Below, piece by piece: positions 57,191 through 64,000 of a DNA stretch of 64,000 bases. Both the position numbers and the translations under genes were made by a program. This DNA comes from Guadua angustifolia (Eukaryota > Streptophyta > Magnoliopsida > Poales > Poaceae). How positions within the stretch are numbered: position 1 is the stretch's first letter; every line of letters starts with the position of its first letter. The stretch spans positions 12,958,001 to 13,022,000 of the forward strand of contig CM070511.1 of assembly GCA_036346375.1 (NCBI GenBank), given 5' to 3'. The notes under the pieces are model-generated. The model made no database searches. It was not told the origin of the DNA and worked only from the letters and a program-made list of their open reading frames with translations.

Positions 57191-58990
57191 TTACCGCAAT
57201 ATGATTGGGGGCTCCTGGTATTCCATATCTTCGTCGTCGTCATCAGCAGGCTTCTTGCCCTTGCTGCTCTCACCCTTCTCTAGGAGTGTGGGCATAGGAC
57301 CCTTACCATTGTAGAACTTTTCTAGGCGGGATGTCCAGGTCCGACAATTGTGAAGGTCGTGCCCGTATACCTGATGAAGTGGGCAAAAACGATCGTTTGG
57401 CGGAATACCTTGGCCATCGCGATCTTGAACATTGTGCGCTTGGTCGTCGTGGCGCTGGGGTGGTCGGTCCCAGGCTCTTTCGCGCTGCTGCGACTGCGGA
57501 GCCTGTGGCGGATGATGCTCGATAGCTGCCGCCATGCTCAGTGCAGACGGCCTCTTCTTTTTCTTCTTTATTTTCTTTTCCACAGAGCCTGGATTCTTCT
57601 TGCTTGTGGAGCATTCCAAGCCTGGCTGAGGCGGCAACTTGCCCTCATCCAGCATCTTCTTCCGCTGGACTGCCTCATCAGCATTTGCATATCAATCGGC
57701 CATGCGAAACAGTTCGCTGGCCGTCAGGTCTGGATGAATTTCTAGATCCTATGTGAAGCGTATAACCCAGACACCAAACTTGAAAGCGCGGATAATAGCT
57801 TCATCTGAAACATTCAGAATAGAATTCCTTACCATGATGAATCTCTGGACAAAATGTCGTAGAGACTCCCCTTCAGTCTGAATCAAATGCTCGAGATCGT
57901 GCTCCTTGCCTAGGCGGATGTAGCAGCTCTAAAAATTTGCCCTAAGCGCTTCGCTGAGCTACCTCCAAGAGCGGATTGACCCCTCCTTTTGACTGAAGAG
58001 CCATGTCCGGGCAGCTCCATGCCTAGGCGGATGATCATCGCTGCGGTGGCTTTCGATGCGCGGACCAAGACGAGAGAATACTTCTCGATGTCGGCGCGGT
58101 GGGGACTGGTTTGAAGTTGAATATTTGGTATGCCCATGACTGGAACGAGCATCTCTTTGACCCCGCGAGGTCGCTCGGGAATCGCTCCAAGTATCCTCTC
58201 AGTACCAATCATGCTTCCTACGGCCTTCCCGAGCAGGGCTCCAAGAGTCACCGTGATGAGAATGAACAGGAGAGTGACACCGATTATCCCGGGAAACACT
58301 CCGGGCTTCTTTGTCACGAGGCAACCCTGAAAGCTTCATGTTAGAGGTGAGCTTCTCCAGGCCTTCAGCTACGACCGCACCCATTTCTTCCAGGTCCACC
58401 TGACTGGGGAAATTCTAAAGGTCGCACATGACCGTTGCCATAGCCTGCAATGACTCAACGCTCTGTGGAATGGGAGGAGGTGATTTCGGCCATCGATCGC
58501 GCACATGCTCCGGTGAGAGGTGTCCGCGGGAACTCCCGCAAGCTAAGAATTCAGCCCTGGTGCCCGGCTTTTCACACGCTTGGCGATGAATGCTCGCTAG
58601 GGTCCTGTTCAGAGATGCCTCCAGATAGCTTCTGGTCACTTCACAGTGACGATGACGAGTAGCTCCTGGGGATTCAACCTCGGGTTCTTCTTCTCCTCCC
58701 GCCATATTGACGTCGCGGGAGTACAAAGATCGCGAAGGTGACATCATGGTGTCTCCACGCGACGTGGCCTCGTGATTGGGCTCAAAATGGTTGGAAATCA
58801 TCCATGAGGGAATCACGCTGCAAGCGGAGGAAACGCTCTCGCACTACATCAGCCAGGGAAGGACTCCCGGGTTCAGTGTGACCTTCTGGGTAAGCTATTC
58901 CAGCTGCATCTTCATCAACATAATACATGTCGTCATCCTCGATGTGATCGAAGGTACAAAGGTCTTGAGCATCCTGAGAATTCGGCATCT
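57191..58990 (-). pseudogene. Tat-2 gag
   Basis: The acidic N-terminus (58782-58988) and Ser/Arg-rich region (58415-58816) are followed by the gag core at about 57700-58050 (RLGKEHDLEHLIQ, DEAIIRAFKFGVW) in broken frame. The knuckle part at 57191-57655 has FCPLHQVYGHDLHNCRTW, parallel to CLFHQAPGHDLRSCRAW of Tat-3. The acidic DDDDEDMEY end is also seen. Confidence 0.8.
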
Positions 58991-59026
58991 TCAGGGATTC
59001 TTCATGAAAGAATTCATCGATCGATC

Positions 59027-59044
59027 CCCACGGACGGCACCAGC
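59027..59044 (-). other. Primer-binding site of Tat-2
   Basis: Minus-strand TGGTGCCGTCCGTGGGGA starts two bases after the 5' LTR. It resembles the TGGCGCCGTCTGTGGGGA-type sites common in Tat elements. Confidence 0.75.
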
Positions 59045-59714
59045 TATTGATGTTTGAGAAATAGGCCCTCGCCGATCTTACTTGTTGATTGAGGGATCAA
59101 CCAAAGCCCCTTTCATGTGAAGGGTTTGCATCCGAAGAATGCTCGAAATAACAGGGAATGCGCACAAGATTTATACTGGTTCGGGCCTCTCTCGATGGAG
59201 ATAACAACCCTACGTTCAGTGGTCTTGCTATTATTTGCGTAAATCTTATAGAACGACTTGTGTGTGCTTGCTTATTGAACTCAGCCCCTTTACCGATCTA
59301 TCGGAGGGGTTTTTATAGACGATAGAAATAACTACAGCCAAATAATGAGCCATTACTAGCATTAATCGTGGCTGTAACCACATCCTTGATTCACGCCATG
59401 TCATGTCATGGACATGATGGATTTAGATCATGGCGCAATGGTCTTAAACCGTAGTGTAATTATCGCCATGCCGTCATTGTGGGCCGAGCACGATCTTTTA
59501 ATCATGCTCAGGATTTTCCCTCAACTCTGACCGACCGCTGCGCACTCCCGAGCAAGCATGCTCAGGGACGAGCCTAAGCATGGTCGGGACGAACCTGCCA
59601 GTTGGACTATCTGAGGATCCTCTGTGGGGATACCGCCCAAGGGTATGCATGGTCGCCCGAAAAACTGGCTACGGGGGTATAATAATCTTTATGGAAATTA
59701 TCCAATCCCAGACA
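59045..59714 (-). repeat. 5' LTR of Tat-2
   Basis: In minus orientation it starts TGTCTGGGATTGGATAATTTCC and carries TATA TCTATAAAAACC near 59316. Its end is mutated (CATCAATA instead of CGTCGACA). It pairs with 48493-49181. Confidence 0.92.
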
Positions 59715-60371
59715 TATGTATTCTTTCTACTTCCAATCCCAAGGGACATACAACCTTCTTAGCTAGATACATGGTTTTAGGCAACACGTTTCCCTTTGGA
59801 AGCATGTTCGTTAAGAGATGTAACAATGCCATGAAACTCTTCTCAGACCAACCATTGGCTGCATTCAATTTCAGTAGTGAAAGCACGGTGTGCAACTTTG
59901 TGTATTCCTCCTTGCAACCCGGGAACAAAAGGTTTCTCTAAGTCGTCTATCAAACCCTTGAATTGATTAAACTCCCTCTGACTAGTGTAGTTCTCTTCTG
60001 CATCACGCAACATGAGCTAGATTATTGTCATCATCGATGACTAACCTATCTTGATCGGATCCATAACTAATGTCAGCTACCACATTGTCGGCTCCATCGT
60101 CGTCGACGTTATCATGTTGAAGTACGATCTCCTCTTCACTGTGCCATGTCCAACATGTCTAGCCAGGTACAAAACCCCTCCGAATCAAGTGCAAGTGGAT
60201 ATGGTTTTTGTTTGAAAACATCTTCTCATTCTTGCAATCAATGCGTGGACAATGTATGTACTCTACCTACTTTTGTAAGCTGTTCTCCTCGGTGGCTCTC
60301 AGAAAATCAGATACACTGTCGATGTATTCTCGGCTATAACGGTTCGCATTGTACATCCATCTCCGGTCCAT
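59715..60371 (-). pseudogene. CACTA-B transposase TNP2, N-terminal part
   Basis: The minus-strand ATG at 60369-60371 opens MDRRWMYNANRYSREYI, like MDQNWMYVENR of CACTA-A. A stop (LQK*VEYIHC), the CPRIDCKN motif and RRGFVPG*TCW follow. After an acidic linker comes MFPGCKEEYTKLHTVLSLLK and KVVCPLGLEVERIH, where Tat-2 interrupts at 59714. It is the 5' end of the gene continued at 48492. Confidence 0.88.
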
Positions 60372-60479
60372 CTACAATTAATTAATGTAAACAATTATTA
60401 ATATCCAATAATCATAATTAAATAAATTATTAATCCAATATCCAACAATATCCACAAACAAGATAACATTAATGCTAAT

Positions 60480-61345
60480 TAATTTTCCAATCTTAATTAG
60501 TTAATTTTAATATATGCTCATACCTAACTAAAATTAAATTTATCCTCTAAATAAGCTAGATAATAAATTCATCATCTCAAAATGCAAGGCAACTTCATGA
60601 TCACCCATCTACCATATTAACTAAAATTTATTTTTATTAATATCCAATAATATTCATTAAATAAATTTGATATATGCTTGATAAAAATTAGCTAACAATA
60701 GCCATTAATGGAGCAAGATGTATATGCACGCACTAACAGAAAAAAATTAATGGTAATTAAAAATAAATCTTAATTACTTAATTTTTATATATGCTCATAC
60801 CTAGTGAAAATTAAATTTATCCACCGAAAGAGCTATATAATAAATTCATTATCTCGAAATGCAAGGGAACTTCATGATCACCCATCTACCATATTAGCTA
60901 AAATTTAATTTTTATTAATATCCAATAATCTTAATTAAATAAATTTGATATATGTTTGATCATAATTAGCTAACAATAGCCACTAATGGAGCAAGATGTA
61001 TATGCACGCACTAATGGTAAAAAATTAATAGTAATTAAAAAAATCTTAATTACTTTATTTTTATATATGTTGATACCTAGCCAAAATTAAATTTATCCTC
61101 CGAAAGAGCTAGATCATAAATTCATCATTTCAAAATGCAAGGCAATTTCAAGATCATCCATCTACCGTATTAACTAAAATTTAATTTTTGTTAATATCCA
61201 ATAATCTTAAATAAATAATTTTGATATATATTTGATCATAATTCATCATCCAAAAAAGGTATACAACTTAATCTAATGGAGCAAGGTAATAAATTCATCA
61301 TCCTCAAAATGCCAGGTAAATAAAAACAAGCTAAATCTAAACCTT
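60480..61345. repeat. Three tandem ~277-bp AT-rich repeats in the CACTA-B 5' region
   Basis: Copies start near 60513, 60790 and 61066 with ATGCTCATACCTA...AAAATTAAATTTATCC. Each contains AATGCAAGG.AA.TTCA.GATCA.CCATCTACC and GGAGCAAGATGTATATGCACGC. The third is shorter. There is no coding potential; probably it lies in the 5' UTR intron of the TNP2 gene. Confidence 0.85.
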
Positions 61346-61539
61346 AATTAAACTAGGTCTAACCATTAAATTGCAAGTACCCCACTTCAAATGAAGAGAG
61401 GAGAACAAATTACACACCTTGGAACAACTACAGAAAGTAGAAGCACAAAAATCTTTGCCAAACCAAATTTGAAATCATCTAGTTAGGTTTGTTCTCGGGG
61501 AGGAAGATGACCACGATGAAGCTACAGGAGTATTTATTG

Positions 61540-61946
61540 GAGTATTATTTGTGACGGTTTTAAATTAAAACTGCCACAGATACTAATATTAGTGGCAGTT
61601 TTAACAAAAAAAAACTGCCACAAATACTAATATAATCAGTGGTGGTTTCTGGCTAAAACCACTACAAATTATTAGTGGCGATTCCAAATAAAAACCACTA
61701 TAGATAATGGATTATCTGTGGCGGTTCCAGCCAAAAACTGCCACAAATAGTTCCAAGATTATTTGTGGCAGTTCCAAAGAAAGACCACCACAAATAATCA
61801 GTCATTTGTGATGGTTTAAAAAAAACACCACAAATAGTCTTCCCGTCATTTTGAACTTTAGAACCACCACTGATAATTGTATTTATGACGATTCTAAAAG
61901 AACCGTTATAAATAGGGTGTCACCTTTGTACTGTTTTGTGGTAGTG
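61540..61946. repeat. 5' subterminal repeats and right terminus of CACTA-B
   Basis: About seven dyads of GTGGCGGTT / AACTGCCACAAATA type are arrayed up to the end GTACTGTTTTGTGGTAGTG at 61946, the complement of a CACTACCACAAAACAG terminus. The next bases are GTT. The minus-strand TNP2 start at 60371 fits this as the 5' end of CACTA-B. Confidence 0.85.
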
Positions 61947-62650
61947 GTTGCTTGTTGGATTTGTAGTGCGATTAACAATAGATTTTGTACTGTCTGTTCC
62001 TGTTCGGTGTTCCATGCAGGCGTCCAACAGAGTTTTCGATTATGTCTACCGATGTTGTTGAGTGCGGTCTCAGCATTGCAAAATATACACTGAGTATCAA
62101 ATCATTTCTTGTTTAGTTTCAACACATCAGGCAACATTAGTACCTGTTACATCTATATGCGTGAAAATTTCACACCTTACCTACGTTTTGTAAAATGAAC
62201 AGGTTAAAATCAAATCTTACTTGCAATTAGTGAAATCCAAGTTTTCGCTTCAACGCTGTTTTCCTTACACAGCTTTGATTTCAACCAAGACCGTCATCCT
62301 CCCCTCTACAATATACAAAAAAACGGTTGTACCTTTCAGCTTATGTGGGAGCCTCTAGGATACCACGCATGTACCGGTCAATAACATGATCCACACCAGC
62401 ACAACAGAAAAAGCATGGGCCTATACAGATATTGAACCGCGCAGCCTTGTTTGATCACTGCTAATTACCGATATATAATGCATGTGCACATATATAGCAT
62501 GGACAACAAATTTATGTGCGCCATGTTTTACTAATCCTCTTATCTCTATGACTATGAACTTATAACACATCTAACATCACCTCACTATCTATTAGATACC
62601 TTAGTCCATACGGCGCGGTATAATACACAACACACCTTAGTTCTCCTCCT
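61947..62650. other. Flanking DNA without a recognised gene
   Basis: Mixed-composition DNA beyond the CACTA terminus. I see no ORF with domain support, no RNA gene and no repeat. Confidence 0.5.
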
Positions 62651-62665
62651 AACTAACTTTTGATT

Positions 62666-62831
62666 TGAGGACCGAGCTTTGGCTCGGTGGCAAAGCGTTG
62701 CTGTGAGCACGCTGACCACCCGGGTTCGAAGCCTAGGCTCGCCTGGGTACTCATGCGCCAAGTGCTTTTGTGTGTGGTGTGCGTGCATGAGTGTGGGATG
62801 AGTACTCATGTGCCAATTGTTTTTTTAAAAA
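62666..62831 (+). mobile_element. tRNA-derived SINE with 15-bp target duplication
   Basis: The head holds an A-box-like TTGGCTCGGTGGCAAAG and, 36 bp on, a B box GGGTTCGAAGCC, the internal RNA polymerase III promoter of tRNA-derived SINEs. A unique body ends in TTTTTTTAAAAAA. AACTAACTTTTGATT (62651-62665) and AACTAACTTTCGATT (62832-62846) flank it, 14 of 15 identical. Size (166 bp) suits plant SINEs. Confidence 0.85.
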
Positions 62832-62846
62832 AACTAACTTTCGATT

Positions 62847-63432
62847 ACATAAAAAAATAAATCCACAACTTTGGATTCCATAAAAAATAAATCCTTTGGT
62901 GGCAATGCATAAATCAACTCCTCTCTCATCTGTTTATTCATTGTTTCTGGGACTCAAGATAAAATATATATGACAGTTAATATTAAATAAAGATATATTT
63001 TAGTTTATTAATTCATTTTTTAATATAAAACCTTATTTCAAATTTAGTACAAGGCCTTCAAATTGTCAGGTACGGCCCTGGTCCTAGGCTTCTAGACGTC
63101 TAAAAGTCGCAACGGCTGCTTAATTTTCGTGTGCTTGTCAGTTGTCACCTTCTGCAGCCGTGCCCATGTAACGAACGACGGACGTGTTATGTTCATCTTT
63201 TGGTTACAAGTCAGAGAGCCGTAGACACGACCATTTGCATGCGGAGTCTAAAAGGTCTAATGCACACGTCGATGTCTCAGACAGTGTGAGACAACACGTT
63301 AAGCCAGATAGCGGATACGTATCTGTAACCTACATATATAGAACCTCTAATTAGAGGTGACGTCCAGCACAGCATTAGTTATTTTAATGTTACATGGGAT
63401 TTGATGGTTTACATGCATGCATGCTGAATCAA
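62847..63432. other. AT-rich flank without a recognised gene
   Basis: No ORF or repeat is supported. TATA-like and CGTATCTGTAACC stretches near 63320 have no gene behind them in the window. Confidence 0.5.
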
Positions 63433-63709
63433 GAGCATCTCCAAATGGTACTAGTTATAAAAAATATCCATATATATCATCTATAGATAGCATATAGACA
63501 ATTTCTTCAATAGATTAGCTATAGTATTGTCTATAAAATTAAATATTGGTCCATATGTAATAGATAATAAGTGCCTTGGAATCAATTATAGCCTGGCTAT
63601 ATATTAATAGCTGGTCTATATCTTTCTCCTCATTTTCTCTCTTCTACCTAAGCAAAATGCTAAGATAGCACGTTTATAACTAGCTGAAGTAGCACCATTG
63701 GAGATACTC
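63433..63709. mobile_element. MITE with GAGCATCTCCAA ends
   Basis: Left end GAGCATCTCCAAATGGTACTA; right end in reverse complement GAGTATCTCCAATGGTGCTAC, about 20 bp of imperfect terminal inverted repeat. Both ends are followed inward by AGTTATAAA. Flanks CAA and TAA could be a decayed 3-bp duplication. It is AT-rich and non-coding. Superfamily not assigned. Confidence 0.7.
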
Positions 63710-63714
63710 TAATA

Positions 63715-63909
63715 CTCCCTCTGTCCTAACAAATATAAAATATATTCACATTTCGATGCTCTTTTTATACTTTAATAAATGTCTATCTTTACTTTATATC
63801 TTTATATGTATATATTAAATATAACTTATAGTAATAATAATTAAAGATAATTTAGTTATTTTTAATACTTTTTTTTGTCTACGTGGGTTATAAATTTGGA
63901 CGAATAAAG
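63715..63909. mobile_element. Stowaway-like MITE, right end decayed
   Basis: The left end CTCCCTCTGTCC is the classic Stowaway terminus. The right end in reverse complement, CTTTATTCGTCC, keeps the GTCC core only. TA lies on both sides (63713-63714, 63910-63911). The AT-rich interior has no ORF. Confidence 0.6.
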
Positions 63910-64000
63910 TATATTGAAGCACATCAATGCAAGACATCGGAAGTAAGCTAGCTAGCTGCCTAGCTTAGCTGTACCTCAATGTCAAATTGTTGATCGATCA

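Larger units (their letters stand above)
48493..59714 (-). mobile_element. Tat-lineage Gypsy LTR retrotransposon 'Tat-2' inserted in CACTA-B TNP2
   Basis: LTRs at 59045-59714 (5') and 48493-49181 (3') are flanked by CATGT and TATGT, a 5-bp duplication with one change. Removing the element joins LEVERIH to CPNDCIL of TNP2. On the minus strand a PBS TGGTGCCGTCCGTGGGGA follows the 5' LTR and TCTCGGGGGCTAGC precedes the 3' LTR. Order is gag, PR, RT, RNase H, second RNase H, integrase, then an opposite-strand gene. Confidence 0.93.

Noticed and set aside
58099..58344. Plus-strand ORFs opposite Tat-2 gag
   Set aside because: Shadows of the minus-strand gag; no domain or promoter signal.
62668..62740. 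A functional tRNA gene
   Set aside because: A and B boxes are present but no cloverleaf can be folded with proper acceptor stem. The TSDs and tail fit a SINE.
61947..64000. A host gene at the right edge
   Set aside because: No ORF, splice pattern or domain is convincing; the stretch is AT-rich with a SINE and MITEs.

Overview
The window is plant nuclear DNA made almost wholly of nested transposable elements. CACTA/En-Spm elements with TNP2 and TNPA/Ulp1 genes, Tat-lineage and chromodomain Gypsy retrotransposons, a Copia remnant, Tourist/Stowaway/Mutator MITEs and a tRNA-derived SINE together fit intergenic DNA of a grass (Poaceae). The species cannot be told from the sequence. I see no convincing non-transposon host gene, structural RNA gene or CRISPR array.

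Layout: (1) 1-11513 is a plus-strand CACTA element ('CACTA-A') cut by the window's left edge. It has a TATA promoter, a TNP2 transposase broken by one stop codon, and a second gene joining a Ptta/En/Spm-type domain to a Ulp1-like protease. Its right terminus is at 11513. A small non-autonomous CACTA (710-1990, TSD TAT) and a Mutator-type fold-back MITE (5529-5908, 9-bp TSD) sit inside it. (2) 11514-14146 is the 5' half of a Copia element, joined abruptly to the 5' half of a minus-strand Tat Gypsy ('Tat-3', 14147-about 17962). (3) 17963-21798 holds pieces of a minus-strand CACTA: subterminal repeats, the Ulp1 C-terminus and a TNPA-like domain. They are mixed with another CACTA end and a truncated chromovirus. 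(4) 21799-45881 is a Tat Gypsy ('Tat-1', plus strand, perfect GACCT TSD). It carries a Tourist MITE in its RT gene, a complete Tekay/Del-like chromovirus (26766-37188, minus) in its RT/RNase H region, and a solo LTR (44225-44692, perfect GTGGC TSD) in its antisense ORF. (5) 45882-61946 is a minus-strand TNP2 CACTA gene ('CACTA-B'), split by a further Tat Gypsy ('Tat-2', 48493-59714, minus). (6) 61947-64000 is AT-rich flank with a SINE, a MITE with GAGCATCTCCAA ends and a Stowaway-like MITE.

Relative order from nesting: CACTA-B first; then Tat-1 and Tat-2 into it; then the Tourist MITE, the Tekay element and the solo-LTR parent into Tat-1. Nearly every coding region has stops or frameshifts, so these are relics, though several keep catalytic motifs.

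The points most worth a second look are: the parallel antisense genes in Tat-1 and Tat-2, each with a TATA-like box about 110-125 bp upstream of its ATG; an inverted gag half inside the Tekay element; the continuous TNPA-Ulp1 reading frame of CACTA-A; an array of 16-bp perfect palindromes in the small CACTA; and a SINE with a 15-bp target duplication.
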